From Sinobacterium norvegicum (GTDB lineage Bacteria > Pseudomonadota > Gammaproteobacteria > Pseudomonadales > Sinobacteriaceae): a stretch of 64,000 nucleotides of DNA. The DNA lies in assembly GCF_923077115.1 (NCBI RefSeq), contig NZ_CAKLPX010000003.1, positions 482,972 to 546,971 on the forward strand. The letters are read 5' to 3'. The stretch's first letter is position 1; every line of letters starts with the position of its first letter. This document shows positions 36,748-45,372 of this stretch, one piece after another. The position numbers and the translations under genes are program-made. Under the pieces are notes generated by a model. It was not told the DNA's origin and did not search any database. It saw only the letters and a program-made list of their open reading frames with translations.

Positions 36748-37197
36748 ATGTCTAGTGCTGAGTCCGAGGTATTAAGCCAGCCGTTTGAACTGGGTTTTAC
36801 CTATACCCGCTCTACAGGTCCAGTCGTCGGCCGCTTTTTTACGGAATTACGTGATCGCAAGATCTTCGGCAACAAAGGCTCAGACGGTACCGTATACGTA
36901 CCGCCAGTCGAATTTGACCCCAAGACTGCAGAGCCTGTCACTGAATTTGTTGAATTAGGTGACACTGCAATAGTAACGACCTGGAATTGGGTTTCCGAGC
37001 CAGGCACTAAACACTTGTTACAAAAGCCTTTTGCCTTCGCTTTGCTGAAATTTGATGGCGCTGACGTACCGATGCTGCATATGGTTGATGCCGGCAGTGT
37101 TGAGGCAATGGAGACGGGGATGAAAGTAAGAGTTCGCTGGGCAGAAAGTACCCGTGGCCATATTACCGACATTGCCTGTTTTGAACCGGCTGAATAG
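36748..37197 (+). CDS. DUF35 OB-fold protein without zinc ribbon
   Basis: 149 aa. The OB-fold half of DUF35 is clear (LGDTAIVTTWNWVSEP and PFAFALLKFDGADVPMLHMV). The N-terminal part sits where DUF35 proteins carry a four-cysteine zinc ribbon, but it has none of these cysteines; FGNKGSDGTVYVPP occupies the position. DUF35 proteins bind acyl-CoA and pair with thiolase-like enzymes. The RBS is AGGAGA. First gene of the operon, 11 nt before a second DUF35 gene. Confidence 0.82.
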   Translation: MSSAESEVLSQPFELGFTYTRSTGPVVGRFFTELRDRKIFGNKGSDGTVYVPPVEFDPKTAEPVTEFVELGDTAIVTTWNWVSEPGTKHLLQKPFAFALLKFDGADVPMLHMVDAGSVEAMETGMKVRVRWAESTRGHITDIACFEPAE

Positions 37198-37208
37198 AGG
37201 GCTGAGTT

Positions 37209-37706
37209 ATGAGTGAAGAAAGAGAAATGATTACCGGTATGGATGCCCCGGTCTACCTGGATTACAACTTTACTGCAGGTACAGCAACCACACGCTTCTT
37301 AAACCATCTGCGCAACGGTAAGCTAGTGGGTCAAGAGTGCCCCAAGTGTGGCGCGGTTTATATTCCGCCCCGTGGCTCGTGTGCCGCCTGTGGTATCGCG
37401 ACAGAAAAAGAGATCGAGCTCGGTGACAAGGCAACAGTTCAGTCATTTACTATTGTCTACATCCCAATCCCCAACAATCCGATCAAACCTCCCTATGTTA
37501 TTGCTAACTTAATGGCCGATGGCGCTCATCAGTCATTCCTACACTTGATCAGTGATTGCAATAACGATGATGTCCGCATTGGCATGCGAGTACAGGCTGT
37601 TTGGAAGCCAGAAGAAGAGTGGGTGCACGCGATGGAAAATATCCGTTTCTTTAGCCCTATTGATGAGCCTGATATGCCGATTGCAGACATTGGGAGATTA
37701 AAATAA
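37209..37706 (+). CDS. DUF35 OB-fold protein with zinc ribbon
   Basis: 165 aa. Zinc ribbon CPKCGAVYIPPRGSCAACG (about 39-57) followed by the acyl-CoA-binding OB fold (about 65-130). This is the form that partners Ltp2-type steroid side-chain aldolases (the ChsH2 C-terminal domain) and some thiolases. The stop overlaps the next thiolase-like start by 1 nt, consistent with a complex of the two products. Confidence 0.87.
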   Translation: MSEEREMITGMDAPVYLDYNFTAGTATTRFLNHLRNGKLVGQECPKCGAVYIPPRGSCAACGIATEKEIELGDKATVQSFTIVYIPIPNNPIKPPYVIANLMADGAHQSFLHLISDCNNDDVRIGMRVQAVWKPEEEWVHAMENIRFFSPIDEPDMPIADIGRLK

Positions 37707-38767
37707 TGCGTGATATAGCCGTAGTTGCTTATGCTCAGTCGCCGATTCTTGGCGATGCTGGTGCAAAAAACGAAGTTGAATTAATTATGCCGGTGGTCAA
37801 CAAGGTGTTGAACGACATAGGTCTTGAAAATGTTCAGGGTGTTGATTTTACCTGTTCTGGTAGCTGTGATTATCTTCAGGGTGCAGCCTTTGCCTTTGTT
37901 GCCGGTGTCGATGCGCTGGGTGCCGTGCCGCCGATCAAAGAGTCTCATGTTGAGATGGATGCGGCTTGGGCGCTGTATGAGGGTTACTTGAAAATCAAGG
38001 CGGGCCAGGCCGATTCGGCGCTGATATATGGTTTTGCCAAGTCGAGCCCCGGTGAATTGCCGTTTGTCTTGTCGCAGCAGTTAGATCCTTATTACTATGC
38101 GCCATTGTGGTCGGATAGCGTGAGTCTGGCAGCGATGCAAGCACGTGTTGGCCTAGAGAGCGGCGAGTATACCGTCGAGCAGATGGCGGCGGTGGTGAGC
38201 CAGTCTCGCGCCAATGCTAAATCTAACGAAAATGCTCAGTTGAAGGGTGATTACAGTGTTGAACAGCTATTGGCGGAGCCTGAATACAGCGCGCCACTGC
38301 GTAAACACGATTGCCCACCTGTTTCCGATGGCGCCTCAGCACTGATCATGTGTACCGTCGAGAAAGCGAAGGAGTGGGGCATGCCCTATGCGATTATTCG
38401 CGGCATTGATCACCGTATCGAAAGCCATAATATCGGTGCCCGCAACCTCGCGGTTTCTGAGTCGGTCCGTATTGCGGCAGAGAAAGTCGGTGTGGCTAAT
38501 GGCCCGGTCGATATTGCTGAAATTCACGCCCCCTTTAGCCATCAACAGCTAATTATTCAAAAAGCCCTCGGCCTGGATGACAGCACGGCGGTGAACCTGT
38601 CCGGCGGTCCATTGGCGGGCAATTTAATGATGGCAGCAGGTCTTGATCGTATTGGTGAAGTCGCCATGCGCATCATCAAGGGCGAGGCTAAGCGTGGTGT
38701 TGCACATGCCACCAGTGGTCCTTGTTTACAGCACAATATGGTTACTGTTTTGGAGGCAAGCGAATGA
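37706..38767 (+). CDS. Thiolase-fold protein lacking the catalytic Cys (first)
   Basis: 353 aa. Thiolase superfamily fold with C-terminal AEIHAPFSHQQL and SGGPLAGNLMMAAGLDR. At the nucleophile position, where thiolases have Cys in a CxxGxxA context, this protein has Met84 (HVEMDAAWALYEGY), so normal Claisen chemistry through a cysteine is not possible. Such proteins act as lipid-transfer/aldolase-like (Ltp) enzymes or as structural partners of DUF35 proteins. It overlaps the next gene by 4 nt. Confidence 0.85.
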   Translation: MRDIAVVAYAQSPILGDAGAKNEVELIMPVVNKVLNDIGLENVQGVDFTCSGSCDYLQGAAFAFVAGVDALGAVPPIKESHVEMDAAWALYEGYLKIKAGQADSALIYGFAKSSPGELPFVLSQQLDPYYYAPLWSDSVSLAAMQARVGLESGEYTVEQMAAVVSQSRANAKSNENAQLKGDYSVEQLLAEPEYSAPLRKHDCPPVSDGASALIMCTVEKAKEWGMPYAIIRGIDHRIESHNIGARNLAVSESVRIAAEKVGVANGPVDIAEIHAPFSHQQLIIQKALGLDDSTAVNLSGGPLAGNLMMAAGLDRIGEVAMRIIKGEAKRGVAHATSGPCLQHNMVTVLEASE

Positions 38768-39945
38768 GTACTAATGAACAAGTTGGCACACTCGCGGCAG
38801 TTGTCGGTGTTGGTCAAACAAAATATCAAACTAAGCGTGGCGATGTCTCTATTGCTGGGTTGGTACACGAGGCTGCGGCCAACGCGCTGGCGGATGCTGA
38901 ATTAACCTGGGACGATATTGATGCTGTTGTCATCGGTAAGGCGCCGGATATGTTTGAAGGCATTGTCATGCCCGAACTCTATCTGGCCGATGCTTTAGGG
39001 TGTAACGGCAAGCCTATGCTAAGAGTACACACCGCCGGTTCAGTCGGTGGTTCAACCGCCATTGTTGCCGCTTCACACGTACAATCGGGCATGTTCGATC
39101 GTGTCTTAACCGTGGCGTTCGAGAAACAGTCGGAATCCAATGCGATGTGGGCGCTGTCGACTCCGCAGCCATTTTCAGCACACTTGAACGCCGGTGCCGG
39201 TGGTTATTTTGCACCGATCATTCGCGAATATATGCGTCGCTCTGAGGCCCCGTTAGATGTGGGTATTCGCGTCGCCACCAAGGATCGTATTCACGGCTCT
39301 AAAAACCCGTTAGCCCATCTGCAGTTGCCCAATATCACCGAAGAAGAGGTGGCTGCATCGCCGATGTTGTGGGATCCGCTGCGTTTCTTGGAGGCTTGCC
39401 CCTCATCGGATGGTGCCTGCGCGATGATTATCGCCTGTGAAGAATTGGCCGATAAGGCGACTAAGAAGCCTGCCTGGATTCGTGGCACGGCGATGCGCTC
39501 AGAGCCAACGATGTATGCTGGCCGTGAAGAAGTGAATCCGCAGGCTGGACGCGACTGCGCCGCCGATGTTTATCAGCAGGCTGGCATTACCAACCCGCGT
39601 GAGCAGATTGACTGCGCAGAGGTTTACGTACCTTTCTCATGGTATGAGCCAATGTGGCTGGAAAATTTAGGCTTTGCCGAAGAAGGAGAGGGTTGGAAAC
39701 TCACAATGGAGGGGGTTACCTCGCTGCATGAGGGTGGTGATACACCGTGGAACCCTTCCGGCGGAGTACTTTCTTCAAACCCAATCGGAGCTTCTGGAAT
39801 GATCCGTTTTGCCGAGGCTGCTCAGCAGGTTCGCGGTGAATGCGGTGGCCACCAGGTGCCGAATGCAAAAACAGCGCTGGGACATGCCTATGGCGGCGGC
39901 GCACAATTCTTTGCTATGTGGGTTGTAAGTTCAGAAAAACCATAA
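38764..39945 (+). CDS. Thiolase-fold protein lacking the catalytic Cys (second)
   Basis: 393 aa from the ATG at 38764 (overlap ATGA). SCP-x/Ltp-type thiolase fold. The nucleophile position is Ser93 (HTAGSVGGSTA) rather than Cys. The usual HxxF histidine is Tyr in EVYVPFSWYE, and the C-terminal loop is GHAYGGGAQFF. Loss of the cysteine and gain of tyrosines resembles Ltp2 retro-aldolases of steroid side-chain degradation. Together with the preceding genes this gives two DUF35 and two thiolase-like subunits. Confidence 0.87.
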   Translation: MSTNEQVGTLAAVVGVGQTKYQTKRGDVSIAGLVHEAAANALADAELTWDDIDAVVIGKAPDMFEGIVMPELYLADALGCNGKPMLRVHTAGSVGGSTAIVAASHVQSGMFDRVLTVAFEKQSESNAMWALSTPQPFSAHLNAGAGGYFAPIIREYMRRSEAPLDVGIRVATKDRIHGSKNPLAHLQLPNITEEEVAASPMLWDPLRFLEACPSSDGACAMIIACEELADKATKKPAWIRGTAMRSEPTMYAGREEVNPQAGRDCAADVYQQAGITNPREQIDCAEVYVPFSWYEPMWLENLGFAEEGEGWKLTMEGVTSLHEGGDTPWNPSGGVLSSNPIGASGMIRFAEAAQQVRGECGGHQVPNAKTALGHAYGGGAQFFAMWVVSSEKP

Positions 39946-39949
39946 CACC

Positions 39950-39997
39950 TTCGATATTAATCGAATGTAATCCTTAAGGGCTTTAACTGGCCCTTAA
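39950..39997. other. Two inverted repeats between thiolase and acyl-CoA synthetase genes
   Basis: TTCGAT-atta-ATCGAA (39950-39965), starting 5 nt after the thiolase stop, and TTAAGGGC-8 nt-GCCCTTAA (39974-39997). No T-run follows either. They may attenuate or protect the mRNA, or serve as protein sites splitting the operon into two units. Confidence 0.45.
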
Positions 39998-40099
39998 ACA
40001 GGTTATGGTAGTCCTGCGGTTGAGATAATTCAGCCGTAAGATTTTGAATGATAAAATCAATACATAGTTTTTAAAATATTGAAAAGGTGGATACATACA

Positions 40100-41746
40100 A
40101 TGGCTGACAAGCATTTTAATATCGGTGATATGTTCGAGATGGTGGCTGATGCTATGCCTGAACGTGAAGCGCTGGTCTGTGGTAACTCACGGGCAACGTT
40201 TCAACAACTGGAACAGCGCGCCAACCGTTTAGCTCACTATATGAGTGCTCAAGGCGTTAAAGCAGGTGACCATGTCGGCCTGTATATGTATAACTGTAAC
40301 GAATACATTGAGGCGATGTTGGCCTGTTTTAAAATTCGTGCGGTACCGATCAATGTTAACTATCGCTATGTGAATGAAGAACTACTATATATCTTTGATA
40401 ATGCCAATATGGTTGCCTGTATTCACCACCGTGAATTTGTGCCGGCCATTGCTGAAGTTCGCGATGCAGCGAAAGATCTAAAAACTTTTATCTCGGTAGA
40501 AGACGCTACGGAGCATGATTTATCGAAGATCGGTGCGACTGAGTTTGAGGCAGCCATGAGCAGCCAGTCTGATCAGCGTGACTTTGATGAGCGTGCCGAT
40601 GATGACCTGTTCATTCTTTATACCGGTGGTACTACCGGTATGCCGAAGGGCGTTATGTGGCCGCATAAAAATGTTTTCTTTGCCGCGATGGGCGGCGGTG
40701 GTTTCTTCAGTCCTCTGGGCCCACTGGAACAACCGGAAGATATTGTCAGCCGCATCAGTGAAAACCAGATGATTGGCATGCCGCTGGCGCCGTTAATGCA
40801 CGGAGCTTCTTGGTGGTATGCCTGTATTCTTATTTTATCGGGTAACAAGCTGGTACTTAACCCATTGCGCTCGTTCGATGGTGAGGGGATTTGGCAGGTT
40901 GCAGCCGATGAGAAAGTGAATTCTATCCAAATTGTTGGCGATGCCATGGCGATTCCACTATTGGAATCTCTGAAGGGCAACGAAGATCGCTGGGATCTTT
41001 CTGCCGTCTTTAACATTGGCTCTGGCGGTGCGGTATTCTCGCCGGCCAAACAAGAAGAGTTCAAGGTTCAATTCCCTAACTGCTTTATCACTAATGCCTT
41101 TGGATCATCAGAATCGGGCAACATGGGCATGGATAACGGCAACAAGAAAGAGGGGGATTCAAGCCTGGGTAATGTTGCTCGTTCTGAGTTTATGGATGTT
41201 ATTGTCGAGGGCGACAGCCCCGCCGAGGCGCGTCACGCCAAGCCAGGCGAACAAGGTATATTCTCTCGTTCAGGTTATATTCCTGCCGGTTATTATGGCG
41301 ATGAAGCCAAGACCGCTAAAACTTTTATTGATGTCGAGGGCAAGGGTAAAATTTGGTTGCTGACTGGCGATGCGGCAACGCTAGAAGAGGATGGTACGAT
41401 TACTATCTTTGGCCGTGGTTCTAACTGTATTAACTCCGGTGGCGAAAAGATTTTTCCAGAGGAAGTTGAACAGGCTCTGAAAGCTCATCCTGCCATCTAT
41501 GATGCGTTGGTTGTCGACACCCCTGATGACCGTTTTGGTGCCAAGGTAACAGCTGTTGTGTCTGTACGTGAGGGCTTCGACGTCTCTCTGAAGGCTGTTC
41601 AAGAAGAAGCGCGAAAGCTGATTGCAGGTTATAAACTGCCCCGTGAATTGCATGTTGTTGCCGAGGTGCCCCGCGGACCAAATGGCAAGCCTACCTATGC
41701 TGAGGCGAAGAAGATCGCTTTGAGCCAAGAGTTCTTAGTTAGCTAA
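40100..41746 (+). CDS. Acyl-CoA synthetase (AMP-forming)
   Basis: 548 aa from the ATG at 40100, with AAAGGTGG upstream; an in-frame TTG at 40079 is less likely. Adenylation motifs: LYTGGTTGMPKGVMW (P-loop), FGSSESGNMG, LLTGDAATLEEDG and INSGGEKIFPEEVE, with a C-terminal catalytic Lys in PNGKPTY. The family activates medium, long or cyclic carboxylic acids to acyl-CoA. The substrate is probably the branched or sterol-type acid handled by the rest of the operon. Confidence 0.92.
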   Translation: MADKHFNIGDMFEMVADAMPEREALVCGNSRATFQQLEQRANRLAHYMSAQGVKAGDHVGLYMYNCNEYIEAMLACFKIRAVPINVNYRYVNEELLYIFDNANMVACIHHREFVPAIAEVRDAAKDLKTFISVEDATEHDLSKIGATEFEAAMSSQSDQRDFDERADDDLFILYTGGTTGMPKGVMWPHKNVFFAAMGGGGFFSPLGPLEQPEDIVSRISENQMIGMPLAPLMHGASWWYACILILSGNKLVLNPLRSFDGEGIWQVAADEKVNSIQIVGDAMAIPLLESLKGNEDRWDLSAVFNIGSGGAVFSPAKQEEFKVQFPNCFITNAFGSSESGNMGMDNGNKKEGDSSLGNVARSEFMDVIVEGDSPAEARHAKPGEQGIFSRSGYIPAGYYGDEAKTAKTFIDVEGKGKIWLLTGDAATLEEDGTITIFGRGSNCINSGGEKIFPEEVEQALKAHPAIYDALVVDTPDDRFGAKVTAVVSVREGFDVSLKAVQEEARKLIAGYKLPRELHVVAEVPRGPNGKPTYAEAKKIALSQEFLVS

Positions 41747-41765
41747 AGAGTCTTGGTGTTATCCT

Positions 41766-41793
41766 CAGTCGATTCAATATGCTGAATCGGCTG
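41766..41793. other. Stem-loop between acyl-CoA synthetase and enoyl-CoA hydratase genes
   Basis: CAGTCGATTCA / TGAATCGGCTG with a 6-nt loop (10 of 11 pairs plus one G-T). No T-run; possibly an intercistronic mRNA hairpin. Confidence 0.45.
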
Positions 41794-41845
41794 ACTGGCT
41801 TGATTTAACCGTTTATATAATTGAAACCCGTCGCGGAGAATAATA

Positions 41846-42661
41846 ATGACAGAGCTTGCGATCAGTACTAAAAATTGCATTGTTGAGCAGAAGGGCAATG
41901 TCTTGGTGGTCACACTTAACCGCCCAGAAAAAAAGAATGCTTTCAGCCCAGCCATGTTGGTAGGCCTGTATAAGGCGTGGCGTACGCTTGAAGAAAACGA
42001 TGAACTACGGTGCGCCGTATTGACTGCTAATGGCGATACATTTTGTGCCGGTATGGACTTGGCTGCAGGCCCTGAAGGTGGAGAAGATACCGACGAAATC
42101 CAGCGTTTAATGCAGTCTGTACCAAATTTACATTGGCAGGCTCTGTTGCGTGAAGATGTCCCTAATAAACCTATTCTTATTGCCGTCGAAGGTTATGCCT
42201 TAGCCGGGGGTACAGAGATTTTACAGGGAACCGACATCCGTGTTGCCGCCGAGGATGCCATTTTTGGTGTCACCGAAGTTGCTCGTGGCCTGTACCCTAT
42301 GTCGGCCTCAACAATTCGACTGCGTCGTCAAATTCCCTATGCCCTAGCCGCCGAAGTCTTGTTAACCGGTGAGCATGTCTCCGCTCAGCAATGTGCTGAT
42401 TGGGGTTTGATTAACCACGTCGTACCCAAGGGGCAGGCGCTGGCTAAGGCGATGGAAATTGCCGAGAAAATCTGCGCCAATGGACCGCTGGCGGTCAAGG
42501 CTGTGATGCAATCATTGCGTCAGCACGATGAATCTATGCCAATGGCAGAAGCCTTGGTAAAGTCCGATGAGATTGCCTGGCCTGTGTTTGCCACAGAAGA
42601 TGCCAAAGAGGGCATGAGGGCTTTTAAAGAAAAACGTCCTGCTGTTTTTCAGGGTAAATAA
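41846..42661 (+). CDS. Enoyl-CoA hydratase/isomerase family protein (first)
   Basis: 271 aa crotonase fold. CoA-binding and oxyanion-hole elements are present: NRPEKKNAFSPAM, FCAGMDLAAG and YALAGGTEILQG, with a Glu in VTEVARGLYP at the second catalytic position. It hydrates or isomerises an enoyl-CoA in the beta-oxidation-like route of this operon. RBS GGAGAA. Confidence 0.9.
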   Translation: MTELAISTKNCIVEQKGNVLVVTLNRPEKKNAFSPAMLVGLYKAWRTLEENDELRCAVLTANGDTFCAGMDLAAGPEGGEDTDEIQRLMQSVPNLHWQALLREDVPNKPILIAVEGYALAGGTEILQGTDIRVAAEDAIFGVTEVARGLYPMSASTIRLRRQIPYALAAEVLLTGEHVSAQQCADWGLINHVVPKGQALAKAMEIAEKICANGPLAVKAVMQSLRQHDESMPMAEALVKSDEIAWPVFATEDAKEGMRAFKEKRPAVFQGK

Positions 42662-42690
42662 CTTTTTAAATTTTTAAGGTGGTAGAAAAT

Positions 42691-43836
42691 ATGGGTCCTT
42701 TATCAGGTTTCCGAATTATAGAAATGGCCGGTATTGGTCCTGGCCCGTTTGCCGGCATGTTGCTGGCTGATATGGGTGCAGAAGTTATCCGCATCGACAG
42801 AGCCAGTGCCAATATGATGTCGATGGGGGCCAACCCCGCTGATATTACCGGTCGCGGTCGCAAGTCTATTGCCGTTAACCTAAAAGCCCCCGAAGGTGTC
42901 GAAACTGTACTTAAATTGTTAGAGACAGCCGATGCTATCTTTGAAGGCTTTCGCCCTGGTGTAATGGAAAAACTGGGCCTAGGTCCTGATGTTTGCTTAG
43001 GCCGTAATGAGAAACTGGTCTATGGTCGAATGACCGGCTGGGGGCAGGAAGGCCCGCTGTCACAGGCCGCCGGTCACGATATTAACTATATTGCGATTAC
43101 CGGCGCACTCGATGCCATTGGTCGCAGTGATTCAGGCCCGGTGCCGCCGCTCAACCTTGTCGGCGATTACGGCGGTGGTTCAATGTATCTGGTCACCGGG
43201 TTGCTGGCGGCATTACTGGAGGCTGGCCGCAGTGGTAAGGGGCAGGTTGTCGATGCTGCGATTACCGATGGCACCATCTCACTGATGTCTGCCACCGCTG
43301 GTTTTAAAGCTATGGGTATTTGGGATAATGAGCGCCAAAGTAATATGTTAGATGGCGGTGCTCACTACTATGATAGCTACCAATGTCGCGATGAAAAGTG
43401 GGTGACGGTCGGTTCAATCGAGCCGCAGTTTTACGCACTTTTATCTGAAAAACTTGGCGTCGATATCGGTGAGCCTGGTTTTGAAACCCAGTTTGATAAG
43501 GCCAATTGGCCTAAATATAAAACCGCCATGGCGGCCAAGTTCAAGACAAAAACCCAGGCCGAGTGGTGTGAGATCATGGAGGGGACTGATATTTGTTTTG
43601 CTCCCGTTCTCAACCAAGATGAGGCTGCCGAGCATCCGCATAATGTCGCCCGTCAAAGTTATATTGATATTGACGGTGTCACGCAGACGGCACCAGCACC
43701 GCGGTTTAGCCGAACCGTTAGCGAGGTTCAAGGGCCTGCTGTTGGCTCGGGTGATCAAACCGATGAGATCCTGACCGATATCGGCTTTACCGCTGAGCAG
43801 ATTGCCGCAGCGCGTGACAGTGGTGCGATCAGCTAA
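42691..43836 (+). CDS. Alpha-methylacyl-CoA racemase (CaiB/BaiF family)
   Basis: 381 aa from the ATG at 42691 (AAGGTGG upstream; a GTG four codons earlier is too close). The block AAGHDINYIAITGALDAIGR, then PPLNLVGDYGGGSMYLVTG and MLDGGAHYYDSYQC, closely matches the mycobacterial racemase Mcr, including the catalytic His and Asp neighbourhood. It interconverts R and S 2-methylacyl-CoA, needed to degrade methyl-branched chains such as sterol side chains or pristanate. It overlaps the next start by 1 nt. Confidence 0.9.
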   Translation: MGPLSGFRIIEMAGIGPGPFAGMLLADMGAEVIRIDRASANMMSMGANPADITGRGRKSIAVNLKAPEGVETVLKLLETADAIFEGFRPGVMEKLGLGPDVCLGRNEKLVYGRMTGWGQEGPLSQAAGHDINYIAITGALDAIGRSDSGPVPPLNLVGDYGGGSMYLVTGLLAALLEAGRSGKGQVVDAAITDGTISLMSATAGFKAMGIWDNERQSNMLDGGAHYYDSYQCRDEKWVTVGSIEPQFYALLSEKLGVDIGEPGFETQFDKANWPKYKTAMAAKFKTKTQAEWCEIMEGTDICFAPVLNQDEAAEHPHNVARQSYIDIDGVTQTAPAPRFSRTVSEVQGPAVGSGDQTDEILTDIGFTAEQIAAARDSGAIS

Positions 43837-44525
43837 TGGCGGTCATCGAGCCACTGGCTGCGCCCAAACTGCTTGATGAGGTCATTCGCCAGCGCCGCTC
43901 GACCCGACATTTTTCAAACCGTCGTGTCGATCAAGGCCTAGTAGAAAAAATCTTTCAAACCGCTCAGTGGTCGCCTTCAGTCGGTAACATGCAACCCTGG
44001 CGTAGCTTTGTCGTCAGCGGTGCCAGCTGTGACCGAGTGCGGCAGGCGCTGTTGACGGCGGCGAATAATACCGGCCAGTTTCCACCGTCGAAGCCGGCGC
44101 TGCAAAAGCCCGGTTCGCAGTATGTTGAGCGTGATCGTGCATTAAAAAAACAACTTTTTAGCACGGTGGCAGCAGGCAAAACCAGTCAGCAAAGCCAAGA
44201 TATCTTAATGGACCATAATTTTCAGCTCTATGGGGCACCGCACTGTGCCTTTGTTTTTTTAGAGCAGGGTTTTAACGAACGTACCTCAATAGACCTTGGT
44301 ATGTACGCTCAAAATCTGATGTTACAGATGGAGGCTTCAGGTATTGCCAGTTGTGTACAGGCCGAGGTCTGTGTCTATGCCGATTTAATTAAGCAGCAAT
44401 TAAATATCAACGAACCGTTAACTCTGATGTTTGCCATTTCTTTTGGCTATCAACAATCATCGGATATTAATCAGCTTAAGCGCAGTCGTGCGCCATTGTT
44501 TGAGACCACTACTTTTTATAATTAG
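43836..44525 (+). CDS. Nitroreductase-family flavoprotein
   Basis: 229 aa. FMN-binding nitroreductase fold: RQRRSTRHFSNRRVDQ (phosphate-binding arginines), AQWSPSVGNMQPW and MLQMEASGIASCVQAE. It is translationally coupled to the racemase (TAATG). Related enzymes reduce double bonds or quinone-like intermediates; a role as a reductase in the same pathway is inference. Confidence 0.87.
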   Translation: MAVIEPLAAPKLLDEVIRQRRSTRHFSNRRVDQGLVEKIFQTAQWSPSVGNMQPWRSFVVSGASCDRVRQALLTAANNTGQFPPSKPALQKPGSQYVERDRALKKQLFSTVAAGKTSQQSQDILMDHNFQLYGAPHCAFVFLEQGFNERTSIDLGMYAQNLMLQMEASGIASCVQAEVCVYADLIKQQLNINEPLTLMFAISFGYQQSSDINQLKRSRAPLFETTTFYN

Positions 44526-44552
44526 AAGCGCAGACCGCGCCTAGGAAACGTC

Positions 44553-45326
44553 ATGAGTGATACTGTATTAAAAGAATATCAAGATGGTGTATTAATCTTA
44601 ACACTCAACCGTCCGAAGAAGAAAAACGCCTTCAGCCGCGAGCAGTGGCAGGCCTTTGCCGACGCCATTGCTGAGGCCAACACAGATAGCAAGGTGGCTG
44701 CCGTCCTCGTTACCGGTGCCGGTGCAGATTTTTCGTCAGGCACTGATTTGAATGATTTTACCGCCGATGATGCCGGTGAGGGTGTGCACCCCTTTGATGC
44801 CTGTGCCGAGGCGATTGTTAATTTTGATAAACCGTTAATCTGTGCTGCCAAGGGTATCTGTATTGGTGGGGGTGCGACGCTGATGCTGCATGCAGATATT
44901 GTTTACATTGGCGACAGTCTGCGTATGCGTTTTCCTTTTACCAACCTGGGTTTGGTGCCTGAGTTTGGCAGCAGCTATCTGTTGGCGCAGGTCGTTGGCA
45001 CACGGAAGGCGGCTGAAATTATGCTGTTAGCAGAATGGATGAATGCTGATCGCGCCATCGAGTTAGACCTTGCCACGGCGCGCTTCAGCGATGAAAAACT
45101 GCTGGATGCGGCGTTGAACAAGGCGAAGGAGATTGCCAAGTGGCCGGTTCGCTCGTTGATAGCGACCAAGCGTTTACTCAAGGCCGATCATCAGACGCCA
45201 CTCAAGACCGCCCTGGCAGCCGAGACCAAGGAGATGCATCGTCTGGGCGGCTCGGCCGAGAACATCGAAGCGGTGATGGCGATACTTGAAAAACGCGAGC
45301 CTGATTTCAGTCAGTTTAGAAAATAG
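44553..45326 (+). CDS. Enoyl-CoA hydratase/isomerase family protein (second)
   Basis: 257 aa crotonase. NRPKKKNAFSREQW, FSSGTDLNDF, CIGGGATLMLHAD and GLVPEFGSSYLL place the oxyanion hole and a Glu at the usual catalytic position. It differs clearly from the first crotonase of the operon, so it is not a recent duplicate. Last gene of the operon before a strong terminator. Confidence 0.9.
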   Translation: MSDTVLKEYQDGVLILTLNRPKKKNAFSREQWQAFADAIAEANTDSKVAAVLVTGAGADFSSGTDLNDFTADDAGEGVHPFDACAEAIVNFDKPLICAAKGICIGGGATLMLHADIVYIGDSLRMRFPFTNLGLVPEFGSSYLLAQVVGTRKAAEIMLLAEWMNADRAIELDLATARFSDEKLLDAALNKAKEIAKWPVRSLIATKRLLKADHQTPLKTALAAETKEMHRLGGSAENIEAVMAILEKREPDFSQFRK

Positions 45327-45339
45327 TTAACCGATGATT

Positions 45340-45371
45340 AAAAAAGCCGAGCTGAGCTCGGCTTTTTTGTG
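45340..45371. terminator. Bidirectional terminator between the acyl-CoA operon and ubiV
   Basis: AAGCCGAGC-tga-GCTCGGCTT flanked by A6 on the left and T6 on the right. It closes the catabolic operon on the plus strand and ubiUV on the minus strand. Confidence 0.88.
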
Positions 45372-45372
45372 G

